The position numbers were made by a program, and so were the translations under genes. The notes under the pieces were generated by a model. The model was not told the origin of the DNA, searched no databases, and saw only the letters and a list, made by a program, of their open reading frames with translations. From NCBI GenBank assembly GCA_016710365.1, contig JADJVW010000008.1, forward strand, positions 1-64,000: a DNA stretch of 64,000 nucleotides. Direction: 5' to 3'. Shown here piece after piece: positions 26,277 to 35,860 of this stretch. How positions within the stretch are numbered: the stretch's first letter is position 1; each line of letters opens with the position of its first letter. Origin of the DNA: Candidatus Caldilinea saccharophila. GTDB lineage: Bacteria; Chloroflexota; Anaerolineae; Caldilineales; Caldilineaceae.

Positions 26277-26312
26277 AAGAAACTGAGTTTTTTGGAAAAA
26301 CTCAGTTTCTTT
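26277..26312. terminator. Bidirectional terminator
   Basis: Perfect 16-bp stem (AAGAAACTGAGTTTTT, 26277-26292, with 26296-26311) and a three-base loop. T-runs occur on both sides of the loop. It separates the plus-strand gene ending at 26271 from the minus-strand gene ending at 26331, as expected for converging genes. Confidence 0.75.
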
Positions 26313-26330
26313 GCATCGTATTGTACTCGA

Positions 26331-26828
26331 TCAGGAGTGCGGCCCGCCGTAGACAATCTCGTTGCGCACCCAGATCATGCCGTCGCGCACCTCACTGGGC
26401 ATCCGATCGAGGTGGCGCGGAGATGGGCCGCGCAGATATTGGCCGGTGAGGTCAAATTGCGAACCGTAGCACGGGTCGGCAAGGCGCGCCTCGGCAAAGT
26501 CAACCTTGAGCAGACAGCCGCCGTGCGGCGAACGCGCCAGAAAGACCAGGGGGGCATCTTCTTCGGAAGCAACCACGATCACGTCGGTCGGCCAGAGCCT
26601 GGCATCGTAGATCTGGTAGTCGATAGCCCCGGCTGCCGTATAGCCGACTAACGGCGACTGCCGGTCATGCGTGGCAAAGGGTGCGCGCAGCGGATAGACA
26701 CCTCGCGCTAGCCTCAGCTTCTCCAGCGGCAGCAGCGGCTGCCACTGCACCGTCACCTCGACCGTCTGCGGGCGGGTGCAGGCGGTCAGCAAAATCGTCA
26801 GCGCGCAGAGGAACATCCAACGCTTCAT
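26331..26828 (-). CDS. Rieske-fold-like lipoprotein lacking cluster ligands
   Basis: 165 residues. The N-terminus M-K-R-W-M-F-L-C-A-L-T-I-L-L-T-A-C is a lipoprotein signal (lipobox L-T-A-C). The C-terminal part follows the Rieske pattern: box I reads S-P-H-G-G-C where C-x-H-x-G-C is expected, and box II reads D-P-C-Y-G-S where C-P-C-H-G-S is expected, followed by the usual Q-F-D-L-T-G and G-P-S-P-R-H-L. Three of four cluster ligands (Cys, Cys, His) are replaced, while both disulfide cysteines remain. It is predicted to be a surface-anchored protein without a 2Fe-2S cluster. It lies downstream of the MoxR and HMG-CoA reductase genes; function unknown. Confidence 0.65.
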   Translation of the reverse strand: MKRWMFLCALTILLTACTRPQTVEVTVQWQPLLPLEKLRLARGVYPLRAPFATHDRQSPLVGYTAAGAIDYQIYDARLWPTDVIVVASEEDAPLVFLARSPHGGCLLKVDFAEARLADPCYGSQFDLTGQYLRGPSPRHLDRMPSEVRDGMIWVRNEIVYGGPHS

Positions 26829-26886
26829 CTTTCCCCTCCCTTTCCCTTTACGAATCTCCCTCTTTTCAATCCCCGGCTTGAATAGT

Positions 26887-27788
26887 TCATTGGGAGACTT
26901 GCCTCAGGATCGCGCGCCCGATGCCTTGCTGCACTTGTTCGATGTCCTCACGATATTTGAGCAGCGCATCGAGCGTGTCGTCGAGGATGGCTTCGTCCAG
27001 CGCCTGACAGTCGAGCGCAACGAGCGCACGCAGCCAGTCCAGCGTTTCGGCCACGCCGGGCAGCTTGTAGAGTTCGGCGCGGCGCAGCTCCTGGACAAAG
27101 TGCACCACCTGCTCCGCCAGCCGCGTTGGGGCGTGAGGTGCGCGCGCCAGCACGATGGCATATTCCTTCTCAAAGCCCGGATAATCGATCCAGTGATAGA
27201 GACAGCGCCTACGCAGCGCGTCGTGAATCTCGCGCGTGCGATTGGAGGTGATCACCACGACGGGCGGCGTCGCTGCTTTCACCGTGCCGAGTTCCGGATC
27301 GTGATTTGAAAATCAGAGAGCAGTTCCAACAAGAACGCCTCAAACTCCTCGTCGGCGCGATCCAACTCGTCGATGAGCAGCACCGGTTCACCGCCGGCGC
27401 TGCCATCGATGGCCTGGAGCAGCGGCCGCTTGAGCAAAAACTCGGGGCTGAACAGATCGTGCTGCGCGGTCTGGAGTTCCAGATGACCTGCGGCTTCCAT
27501 CAGACGGATCTGCAACATCTGGCGGCTATAGTTCCACTCGTAGACCGCGTGATGGATGTCCAGCCCCTCGTAACATTGCAGGCGCAGCAGCGGCCGGTCG
27601 AGCGCGGCGGCCAGCACTTTAGCGACCTCGGTTTTGCCGACGCCCGGCTCACCTTCCAGCAGCAACGGGCGTCCCAGCTTGAGCGCCAGAAAGATCGCGG
27701 TCGCCAGCCCGCGGTCGCTCACATAGTTGTGGCGCGCCAGCGCGGCCTGGAGATCATCGATCGAGGAAAAATCAGCATGGGTTGTCAT
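26887..27788 (-). CDS. MoxR-family AAA+ ATPase, frameshifted
   Basis: About 300 residues. Walker A G-E-P-G-V-G-K-T-E-V-A-K (about residue 45), Walker B V-L-L-I-D-E-L-D-R-A, sensor 1 V-V-V-I-T-S-N-R-T-R-E, and the arginine-finger region A-L-R-R-R-C-L-Y-H-W, typical of the MoxR/CoxD group. These chaperone-like ATPases help mature metal enzymes or complexes, often with VWA proteins; none is seen next door. One shift near 27285 splits the gene at the S-D-F-Q-I-T-I region. Starts 16 bases after the HMG-CoA reductase stop, so likely the same transcript. Confidence 0.85.
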
Positions 27789-27803
27789 GGCGGCAACGAT
27801 AAG

Positions 27804-29343
27804 TTACCGATTGCGCCCATATTTTTCGTGGCTGGAAACCCAGTCCGACGATGAGATGGCCGAGGCCAGCGAAACTTCACCCGCCAGCACGACGCCGGCG
27901 ATGATCTCCGCCAGGCGGTTCACCTTGCCGCGCCCCCAACAATCAAGCAATTCCAGACATTCACGCTGCGTCGCCAACCCGGTGCCGCCGCCATAGGTCG
28001 CCACGATCAACGAAGGGATGGTGATCGAAATGTAGAGGTCGCGTTCGGCTGTCAGCTCGGTGTAGACAATGCCGGCCGACGACTCGGAGACGTTGGCGAC
28101 ATCCTGGCCCGTGGCCATAAACATCGCGGTGATGCCGTTGGCGGAGTGCGCGCCGTTGTTGTTGGCGCCGGAGAGAATTGCGCCGACATTGGAGACGTTG
28201 CTGTGGTAGAAAAGGCCTTCCGGTTCGACGCGCATCTGCTCGATCAGCACGTTGCGCTTGATCACCGCCTTCGGCGACGACGCGCTTGCCGCGCGTGGCA
28301 TGATGTTGACCTGCGACGCCTTTTTGTCGGTCGCCAGGTTCGATTCGAGGTAAAAATGGCGGATGCCCGGATAAGTGTCGAGGATCCAGGAGCACGCGGC
28401 AAAAGTGGCGCGGCCGACCATGTTCTGTCCCGCCGCGTCGCCGGTCGAATAGTTGAAGCGCAGATAAGCGAACTTGCTGGCGAGGTAGGGGTCGATGTAC
28501 TGAAGTTTGGCGACGCTGGAGGTGGCCTCGGCCTCTTCGCCGATCTTGGCGATGTTCTCCTGCACCCACTTCACGAAGTCGCGCGCCTCCACCGCGCTGT
28601 CGAAGACGAAGACCGGCGCGCGCTGCATCGAATCGCCGATCACGGTGCACTTGACGCCGCCGGACAGATTCAACACCTTCATGCCGCGGTTGTACGACGC
28701 CACCAACGTGCCTTCCGTCGTCGCCATCGGCACGATAAATTCGCCTTGAGCGTGTTCGCCGTGGATCGTCAGCGGGCCGGCAAAGCCCAGCGGAATCTGG
28801 GCGACGCCGGTGAAATTTTCAATGTTGCCTTTGAGCGTGTGCGCGTCAAAAGAGTAGTGACCGATGTGCTGAAGTTTGACGCCGCTGTATTGCTCGATAA
28901 ATTGCTGGCGCCGATGGCGCGTCGCCGAAATCGTCCGCCGCGTCGCGCGGGATGTGCACGCGACGTTCTTCCTGCGCGGCGATGGAACCGTCGACCTTGA
29001 GCGAGAGTGCGCCAAAGGGGTCCGCGTCAAACTTGACTTCGATCTTGTGCTTGCCTAATTCCAGCGCCGGGACTTTGCAGACAATATCCACCGTGCGGCG
29101 CAGCGGAAAGTCGATAGGTGTGGCTGCTAACTGGTCGGGCGTGAGAACTTTGCCGTCATCGAGCACAATCGTGATGGCGGCGAGCGGCGCCGCGACATCA
29201 TTGAACTTCACCTGGTGCAAGCCGGAAATGGTGGCGTCGCTCAAGCGATTCTTGAGTGAAAACTTGACGCCCTCCGGCGTATTCTTGAGGCTGCCAAAGG
29301 TGTAGAGCTGTTTCAGAATCATGCTGGGGATCGGAAAGGCCAT
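27804..29343 (-). CDS. Class I hydroxymethylglutaryl-CoA reductase, frameshifted
   Basis: Makes mevalonate from HMG-CoA, the committed step of the mevalonate route to isoprenoids. The start M-A-F-P-I-P-S-M at 29343 has GGAGGAA ahead. About 140 N-terminal residues form a beta-rich region not found in the catalytic core. A shift near 28920 leads into E-N-F-T-G-V-A-Q-I-P-L-G-F-A-G-P-L. Catalytic residues are visible: Glu in M-A-T-T-E-G-T-L-V-A-S, Lys in D-K-K-A-S, Asp in A-T-G-Q-D-V-A-N-V, and His in the C-terminal S-S-H-E-K-Y-G. Total about 510 residues. No other mevalonate gene is in the window. Confidence 0.9.
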
Positions 29344-29476
29344 CGTCGGTTCCTCCGTGAAGTTGGGTGGGGTGGATAGGTTGGTGAGTTGTTGGGCGGA
29401 TTATACCATATTGGAGTGAACGGCGCGCGTGGTCGATAATGTAGTGATGAGGGGCGAGGAGCGAGGGGCGATTCAG

Positions 29477-30049
29477 ATGGCGGAGCAATCAGCATTCCCT
29501 ATTTATACTATCGGCTACGGCGACCGCACGCTCGCGGAATTTCTCGCCGTACTGCAAGCCAACGCCATCGCCTATCTGCTCGATGTGCGTTCGGCGCCTT
29601 ATTCGCGCTACAAACCCGAGTTCAGCAAAGAGGCGCTCAGCAAGACGTTGGCCGAACACGACATCCGCTACGTCTTTCTCGGCGACAGCCTGGGCGGCCG
29701 CCCGGATGACCCGGCCTGCTACGTCGACGGTCGCGCCGATTACGACCGTATGTGCGTGCGGCCCGCCTATCAGACCGGGATCGAACGCGTGCGTGCGGCC
29801 CATGCGCAGCAACTGCGCGTCGTGTTGATGTGCAGCGAAAGCAAGCCGGAGCAGTGCCACCGCACCAAGCTGATCGGCGAGACGCTGACGGCGCTGCACA
29901 TCCCCGTCGTTCACATCGACGAGCGCGACCGTCTGATCTCGCACGACGCAGCCATCGAACGGCTCACCGATGGGCAGTTGCATCTTTTCGGGCAGGAAAG
30001 TTTTGTCTCGCGCAAGCGCTACAGCTCGGCGACGGAAGAAGATGCGTGA
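29477..30049 (+). CDS. DUF488 family protein 1
   Basis: 190 residues from the ATG at 29477. The opening I-Y-T-I-G-Y-G-D-R-T-L-A-E-F and L-L-D-V-R-S-A-P-Y-S-R-Y are the DUF488 hallmark. L-M-C-S-E-S-K-P-E-Q-C-H-R carries the conserved C-x-E-x-x-P-x-x-C-H-R motif, probably a catalytic or metal site. The C-terminus has I-G-E-T-L and a His-containing end (Q-L-H-L-F-G). Biochemical activity of DUF488 is not settled. A second member starts 55 bases downstream on the same strand. An upstream in-frame ATG at 29429 has no better ribosome site. Confidence 0.88.
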   Translation: MAEQSAFPIYTIGYGDRTLAEFLAVLQANAIAYLLDVRSAPYSRYKPEFSKEALSKTLAEHDIRYVFLGDSLGGRPDDPACYVDGRADYDRMCVRPAYQTGIERVRAAHAQQLRVVLMCSESKPEQCHRTKLIGETLTALHIPVVHIDERDRLISHDAAIERLTDGQLHLFGQESFVSRKRYSSATEEDA

Positions 30050-30104
30050 GGCGTGAGGCGGAAGGGGAAATTGCGGAAGAGGAGTGGCGAGAGGAAGGTT
30101 GTCG

Positions 30105-30602
30105 ATGCATAAGATTGTGACGATTGGCGTCTACGGTTTTGACGAGCGGGGGTTCTTTGCTGCGTTGCAGCGTGTGGGCGTCGACGCCTTCTGCGACATC
30201 CGCCGGCGGCGCGGGGTGCGCGGTCGCGACTACGCTTTCGCCAATCGAGCGCGGCTCGAAGCAAGGCTGGCCGAGCTGGGCATCCGCTACTTTCACCGCA
30301 TCGAACTGGCGCCAAGCAACGCGCTGCGCCAGATGCAGTACGCCATCGATGCCGCCGCGCATGTCAGCAAACGCCAGCGCCAGGTGCTCTCGCCGGCCTT
30401 TGCCGACGGCTACCGGCAGGAATGTCTGGCCACTTTCGACAGCCACCAATTTGCCGCCGATCTAGGGCCGGAAGCTCGCGTCGTCGCCCTTTTTTGCGTC
30501 GAGACGGAAGCGGCGGCCTGCCATCGTTCGCTGGTGGCGGAGCGGCTGGCGCAGGAACTGCACTTGCCCGTCGAGCATCTTCTACCTACACCAGCGGGTT
30601 AA
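30105..30602 (+). CDS. DUF488 family protein 2
   Basis: 165 residues from M-H-K-I-V-T-I-G-V-Y-G-F at 30105, behind GAGGAAGG. It is a divergent relative of the preceding gene: F-C-D-I-R-R-R-R-G-V-R-G replaces the D-V-R-S-x-P element (a form seen in DUF488 members with an R-R-G loop), and F-C-V-E-T-E-A-A-A-C-H-R-S-L-V-A keeps the C-x-E-x4-C-H-R motif. The pair is probably co-transcribed; two paralogues of different subtypes suggest a heteromer or sequential steps. Confidence 0.85.
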   Translation: MHKIVTIGVYGFDERGFFAALQRVGVDAFCDIRRRRGVRGRDYAFANRARLEARLAELGIRYFHRIELAPSNALRQMQYAIDAAAHVSKRQRQVLSPAFADGYRQECLATFDSHQFAADLGPEARVVALFCVETEAAACHRSLVAERLAQELHLPVEHLLPTPAG

Positions 30603-30903
30603 AGCTTCCGCACGTGCTGTACGGGTCGTTCATTGCGGTGGGGCGAATGCATGTTCCGGCGCCGCTGTCCAGTTGAATGTGCTGGCCAATGACCAGGGCA
30701 ACGACTTGACCCTTGTTGCGGTCAGCGCGCCCCAGCATGGGACAACCAGCTTTTCCACGCGGTTCGTGACCAGCAGCGCCATCAGCGATCACCGAGACCA
30801 GGCAGCCATATCTGCTACGGCTCTGGCATACGAGCGCTCAACAGGAATGGCGCGTGTCCTTGCAGTCAATCCAGAGCGGCGAGCGCCACTCCTGTTGGGA
30901 TGA
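30601..30903 (+). pseudogene. Orphan cadherin-like/VCBS-type domain fragment
   Basis: The frame contains S-G-A-A-V-Q-L-N-V-L-A-N-D-Q-G-N-D-L, then T-L-V-A-V-S-A-P-Q-H-G-T, the signature of the cadherin-like (Big/VCBS) repeat of large surface proteins. No start, signal peptide or second repeat exists, and homology ends after about 45 residues. It appears to be a leftover piece of a bigger adhesin gene wedged between DUF488-2 and the converging SH3b gene. Confidence 0.5.
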
Positions 30904-30919
30904 TTCAGCAGACGCCCCT

Positions 30920-32338
30920 TTAATACAGCTTCGTCCACGTACCGCAGCGAACGCTATTGAACCCCTGATCCCCTGGCTCGATTTCCACTACGGTCGCTCC
31001 GTTCACGATGTCATTGGCTTTGATATCGCGGAACTGGCCGGAGAAGCCGGTGAGCCGCTCCCAATAGCAGCCGGCGCCGCCACTCGACTGCCAAGTTCCA
31101 GGCGCAATGTCCTTACCGACAAAATACATGCCGCCGCCAAAGGGTGCGGTCGGGCTGGACGTGATCGGTGAGAGATCGAGTGTCCACAGACCACACCCAC
31201 TGGAATCAAAGCCCTTGTCGGTCGCCACAATCGTGACGATCCATGGACCTTGACCGATATCATTCGCAATGATGTCGCCCAACGTGCCGCCGAAGCCGCG
31301 CAGCCGTTCCCAGTAGCAGGAAGTCCCGCCAACGCCGCGATAGGTGCCGGCAGCGATGTCACGACCTACCAGCTTCATGCCGCTGCCAAATGAGAGCGAC
31401 GCAGCCGGCGCCGGACTGGCCGGCGCCACTGCCGGTGCGCTTGCGGGCGATGCCGACCCGTCGCGGCGAAAGACCTTCACATGAAATGTAGTACTGTCCG
31501 CAGCTACCCAGAAGAACATCTCCCATTCAATCACACCCGTCACCGTTGTCGCATAAGGGAGCTGCGAGCCTTGATCGAGAATGCCGACAAATTCACCGTG
31601 CTTATAAAACTTGAGCGATGCCGAATCCCACTCAAAACGATAGTCACCGCCATGGCTCGCCTTCCATTGCAGGCCGACGTCACCTTTTGGATTGGCCGTC
31701 ATCGAGTCGGCGCAAATCTCGAGACCTTTGTTGGCCGTATCCTGATAGCAGCCTTTACCGTCTATCTGGCGCATATCCTGCCAGACGAAATTGCCCCGAC
31801 CTTCGGTCCAGAGATAGTACCAGTGGTTGCGGTCGCGCCCACCGGGAAAGTCGGCCGCCGAGTCGGCGACCAGCACCCAGTTATCGCCAGCCGGACTGGC
31901 TGCGGGAATAGCAGCGGGAGCAGCATTGGGCGCGTCAGGGGCGGCAGCCGGCTCGGCTGGCGCCGCCACCGCGACATCAGGCGAGCCGTCCACCAGCGCG
32001 GCAAAAATCCATTTCCCATCGGCAAGCTGATACCAATCGCCAGCCGCGTTTCTGGCCACAATCTCCAGCGTCTGACCGGCAGTAACACCGCCGACGACCG
32101 CGTAGCTTGTGCCGGGGCCTTGGCGCAGGTTGGCGTTGCGCTTGACCGTGGCGTTGCCAGTGGCGGCCGGGCTTGGCGGGGATTGCTGGAGATCGGGCGC
32201 GGCGGCCAAACCGAGCGCGACCAAAGTTGGCGTGGCCGCGTGCGCGGTGGCGCTGCTCGCCGGCAACCCAGAGAGCAACAGACCGACAGCCAGCATGAAG
32301 ATGGCCTGGGTCGATAAACGCTTTACAAGAGGGGACAT
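30920..32338 (-). CDS. Secreted SH3b-domain protein with two C-terminal Cys repeats
   Basis: 472 residues. Signal peptide at residues 1-35 (hydrophobic core I-F-M-L-A-V-G-L-L-L-S-G-L). An SH3b domain at about 60-115 (N-L-R-Q-G-P-G-T-S-Y-A-V-V-G, D-W-Y-Q-L-A-D-G-K-W-I), then an Ala/Pro linker. A globular part of about 140 residues (N-H-W-Y-Y-L-W-T-E-G-R-G-N-F-V-W and a beta-sandwich-like segment) follows. The C-terminus has two copies of a 70-residue repeat, each with V-G-x-D-I-A-x-G-T, C-Y-W-E-R-L, D-I-x-A-N-D-I and C-G-x-W-T. Two Cys per repeat probably form a disulfide. Likely an exported cell-wall or surface protein. It separates the DUF488 pair from the dual-OB::RecQ gene on the opposite strand. 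Confidence 0.8.
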   Translation of the reverse strand: MSPLVKRLSTQAIFMLAVGLLLSGLPASSATAHAATPTLVALGLAAAPDLQQSPPSPAATGNATVKRNANLRQGPGTSYAVVGGVTAGQTLEIVARNAAGDWYQLADGKWIFAALVDGSPDVAVAAPAEPAAAPDAPNAAPAAIPAASPAGDNWVLVADSAADFPGGRDRNHWYYLWTEGRGNFVWQDMRQIDGKGCYQDTANKGLEICADSMTANPKGDVGLQWKASHGGDYRFEWDSASLKFYKHGEFVGILDQGSQLPYATTVTGVIEWEMFFWVAADSTTFHVKVFRRDGSASPASAPAVAPASPAPAASLSFGSGMKLVGRDIAAGTYRGVGGTSCYWERLRGFGGTLGDIIANDIGQGPWIVTIVATDKGFDSSGCGLWTLDLSPITSSPTAPFGGGMYFVGKDIAPGTWQSSGGAGCYWERLTGFSGQFRDIKANDIVNGATVVEIEPGDQGFNSVRCGTWTKLY

Positions 32339-32426
32339 GCGTCAATCCTTTCTGTTTCAGTTATCCAGAGTAAACCCTTATCCATTGCAGTGGGTGCTTG
32401 TGATGAGTAATCAGCACGGGTAGGCC

Positions 32427-32461
32427 GCAGGCATGACGTCTTAAGGCGTCGTCATGCCTGC
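32427..32461. terminator. Palindrome between SH3b and RecQ genes
   Basis: Twelve-base perfect arms GCAGGCATGACG (32427-32438) and its complement (32450-32461). Located just upstream of the start of the SH3b gene and 300 bases before the RecQ gene. No T-run on either side, so it may be a repeat rather than a terminator. The rest of the gap up to 32765 shows no feature I can name. Confidence 0.4.
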
Positions 32462-32765
32462 ATAAGATAGTAATCGTTGCTACACCTCAAAATCCCGCGC
32501 AGCAAAGAAAATCGCTCTGTCGGGGCGAACCGCAGCGCAACGCTTTTTGCCGTGGGCAAGTGCAGCAAAGGACGGTCGGTTACACAAAACCAGCTTGCAG
32601 TCGATAGCTTTTCCGTCACAAATATTGCTCGCAGATTGGAGTGTGTTTTCGCAAAGAGGGACGCTTCAACAATCGGCTATTCCGCCGATGTGCACGCCAG
32701 GGCAAGTGGTGCATCATAATCTGCAACCGGCGAAATTTTTTTGCTTATTCTCCGCAGGAAGCGTT

Positions 32766-35650
32766 ATGAACGTCCTGGTCGTCGCCAAAACCAGAATGGG
32801 CGCGGGCGCTTGCGTCGGCGGCATCGCGCTCGACGACGGGCGCAGCGTGCGCCTGATCGACGCGCACGTCGATGTGCATCACGGCGGCAACCTCCACTAC
32901 GCGGTCGGCGAGATCTGGGAAATCGAGACGGCAGCGGCTGAGATCATGCCGCCGCACGTCGAAGATGTCATCGTGCAGAGCAGCCGCCGCGTAGGGCGCC
33001 AGCGTAATGTTATTGCGCTGATCGAACAGCACCGGCCTGTCGTCTCCGGCGGCATTGAGCGCCTCTTTGATGGGCGGCTGCAACGGTCGAGCAGCGGTGC
33101 GCTCTACGTGGCCGACGCCGGCGGCCTGCCCGCCTTCAGCACCGGCTTCTGGCGACCCGCTCACCCGCTGCACCGCGTCGAGACCAAGCGCCGCATCCGC
33201 TACGTCTATCCCGGCGCGCAGGGCGACTGCACCTTTGTCTTTGTTGGCTTTCAGGATACGATAGCCGAAATTCCGGCCGGCGCGCTGCTGCGCGTGTCGC
33301 TGAGCCGCCGCTGGCGTCCGGACGGCAAGCCAGACGTTGAACTGCGCTGCTACGCCCAGTTGTCGGGCTGGTTTGAAGTGGCTGCGGAGAAAGAGAGCGT
33401 TCCAATGACTCATCCAGAGGGAAGTCCTGTTTGTGAAGTGGACCTGACGCGCGCCCGTCAACTGCTCAAGGATGTCTTTGGCTACGACGAATTTCGCCCG
33501 CTGCAGGTGGAGATCATCGCCAGCATCTTGCAGGGCCAGGACACACTCGCCATTATGCCGACGGGCAGCGGCAAGTCGATCTGCTACCAGATTCCCGCGC
33601 TGCTGCTCGACGGCCCGACGGTGGTCATCTCACCGCTGATCTCGCTGATGCAGGATCAGGTCGACCAGTTGCGGCAAGTGGGCGTCGCGGCCGTGGCGCT
33701 CAACAGCACACTCGGCTATCAGGAATATAACGAAACGGTCGCCGCCATTCGTCGCGGCGAGGTCAAGCTGATCTACCTGGCGCCGGAGACGTTGCTGCGC
33801 TCGGAGACGCTGCTGCTGTTCGAAGGCGTCCGCCCCGCCTGCTTTGCCATCGATGAGGCGCACTGCATCTCCGAATGGGGACACGATTTTCGCCCGGAGT
33901 ACCGCCAACTGGTGGGCGTGCGCCAGCGCTTTGCCGACGCCGTCTGCATCGCGTTGACGGCCACCGCCACCCCGCGCGTGCAGGAAGACATCCAGCATTC
34001 GCTGCACTTTGCGCGCAGTCAGACCTTTCTCGCCAGTTTCAACCGGCCCAACCTGCTGCTCGCCGTGCGCCCGCGCGACGATGGCGCGGGGCAGATCATT
34101 GCCTTTCTCGCTGACCACAAGGAAGAATCGGGCATCGTCTATTGCAACACGTAAACAGGTGGAGGAAGTGACGGCGCAGCTTGAGGCGGCCGGGCTGCCG
34201 GTGGTCGCCTACCATGCCGGGCTGGACAACGCGACACGCGCGGCCAATCAGCGTCGTTTTCTCAGCGAAGATGGCTGCATCACCGTCGCCACGATTGCCT
34301 TTGGCATGGGCATCAACAAACCAGACGTGCGCTTTGTCATCCATCACAATTTGCCCAACAGCATCGAGCACTACTACCAGCAGATCGGCCGCGCGGGGCG
34401 CGATGGCCTGCCCGCGCACTGCCTCCTGCTTTACCATCCCAAAGATCTGGGCACACACTATTTTCACATCGAAGAAGGTGCGGCGGCGGAGCGCGCCGGT
34501 CGCACCGCGCGCCTGCAGGCGATGGATCGGCTGGCGCGCACGCGCACCTGCCGCCGCACGCCGCTGCTCGATTATTTCGGTGAAGCAGCCGCCGCGGAAA
34601 GCTGCGATGCGTGCGACAACTGTCTGGGCGGCGGCGATGACGCGCCGCTGGTCGACGTCACGCGCGAAGCGCAAAAGTTTCTCTCCTGCGTCTGGCGCAC
34701 AGGCCAGCAATTTGGCGCCGGCTATGTCGTCGATGTGCTGCGCGGCTCGCGGCGGCGTGAGATTTTGGCGCGCCATCATGACCAACTCTCCACCTACGCC
34801 ATCGGCCAGGAGCACGACGCGCGCACCTGGCGGCGGCTGGCACAGGAGTTCATGCTGCAAGGGCTGGTGGAACAAAACCTGGAGCACGGTGCGCTGCACA
34901 TTACCGAGGCGGGGCGCGCGGCGCTGAAAGGCGAGCCGGTGCAGATTCCGGCCGAGACGCTCACCGGCCAGCATCGTGCGCGTGCGGCCGCGGCCAGCAC
35001 AGCCTATGATTCCAACCTATTCACCCGGCTGCGCAGACTGCGTCGCGCCATCGCCGACGAACTGCACATTCCCGCCTATGTGGTCTTTCCCGACCGCACG
35101 CTCATGGAGATGGCGGCGCACCTGCCACAGAGCGCTGCCGAGCTGCGACAGATTCACGGCGTGGGCGCGCAAAGAAGAGCAGTTTGGCGCGCTTCCTGGA
35201 CTGCATCCGCCAATATTGTGAAGAAGAAGGGATCGTTCCGGCGCTGCGACACCCGCGGCGCAGCCTTCACCCGTTGCGCGTCCAACCAGCAAACGGCGCT
35301 TTGAGGAAGTGGGCGACTTGTTTTGTGAGGGGCGCAGCATCGAGGAGATCCAGGAGCGTTTCGGCGTGCAGCGCTCGACAGTGCTGAGCCACCTGGTGCA
35401 CTGCCACGACGCTGGCTACGCTCTCGATCCAGCGCGCATCTATGCGCTGTCGGCGCTTGAGCCAGCGTTGCGCCAGCCTGTGCTGCGCCGTCTTGCCGCG
35501 TCGACCGACCTTTTGCTCAGCCCGCTTTTTGAGGAATTTGGCGGCCTGATCCCCTACGAAGAACTCCACATCCTGCGCCTCTATCTGCGCTGCCGCCGCG
35601 CGCAGGATGAAGCCGCGGGGTTCGAGCCGCGCACACCCTACGCGGCATAA
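32766..35650 (+). CDS. Dual-OB domain :: RecQ helicase fusion, frameshifted
   Basis: ATP-dependent 3'-5' DNA helicase with an extra N-terminal module. Residues 1-210 match the dual OB-containing domain (V-V-A-K-T-R-M-G-A-G-A-C-V-G-G, S-V-R-L-I, M-P-P-H-V-E-D-V-I-V, C-Y-A-Q-L-S-G-W). RecQ begins about residue 222: F-R-P-L-Q-V-E-I-I, Walker A P-T-G-S-G-K-S, D-E-A-H in F-A-I-D-E-A-H-C-I-S-E-W-G-H-D-F-R-P-E-Y, A-T-P-R-V-Q-E-D-I. After a shift at about 34150 come motif VI Q-I-G-R-A-G-R-D-G, the zinc site C-D-A-C-D-N-C, an RQC winged helix, an HRDC-like domain and, after shifts near 35170-35300, a helix-turn-helix end (I-E-E-I-Q-E-R-F-G-V-Q-R-S-T-V). An internal ATG at 33405 with GGAGAAAGAGAG ahead could start RecQ separately, so fusion versus overlap is open. 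Confidence 0.85.
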
Positions 35651-35860
35651 GCAAGACGCGCGGCGATAACTCGTGCGCGGCAAAAACACACGGCGGCTCG
35701 TCGTACACCTGCCCATTTCACATGAACCCCACCATGGAGGAAGGCAATTCCTTGCCGCGTCGATCGCTGGGTGTGAAAAAGCAATGGCGCCGCCGGCAAA
35801 GGGTATAATGGTTGGACAAACTATCGCCGCAAAACTACGGAAAGATACGGTAAGATCCTC

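Noticed and set aside
28146..29000. 284-codon plus-strand frame opposite HMG-CoA reductase
   Set aside because: Antisense of a conserved catalytic core; no start signal or recognisable domain.
30586..30792. Minus-strand frame ending C-I-R-P-T-A-M-N-D-P-Y
   Set aside because: Looks slightly protein-like, but the opposite strand encodes a better-supported cadherin-like core at the same place.
34096..34974. 292-codon minus-strand frame opposite RecQ
   Set aside because: Overlaps the helicase motif VI and zinc site coded on the plus strand; composition typical of an antisense frame.
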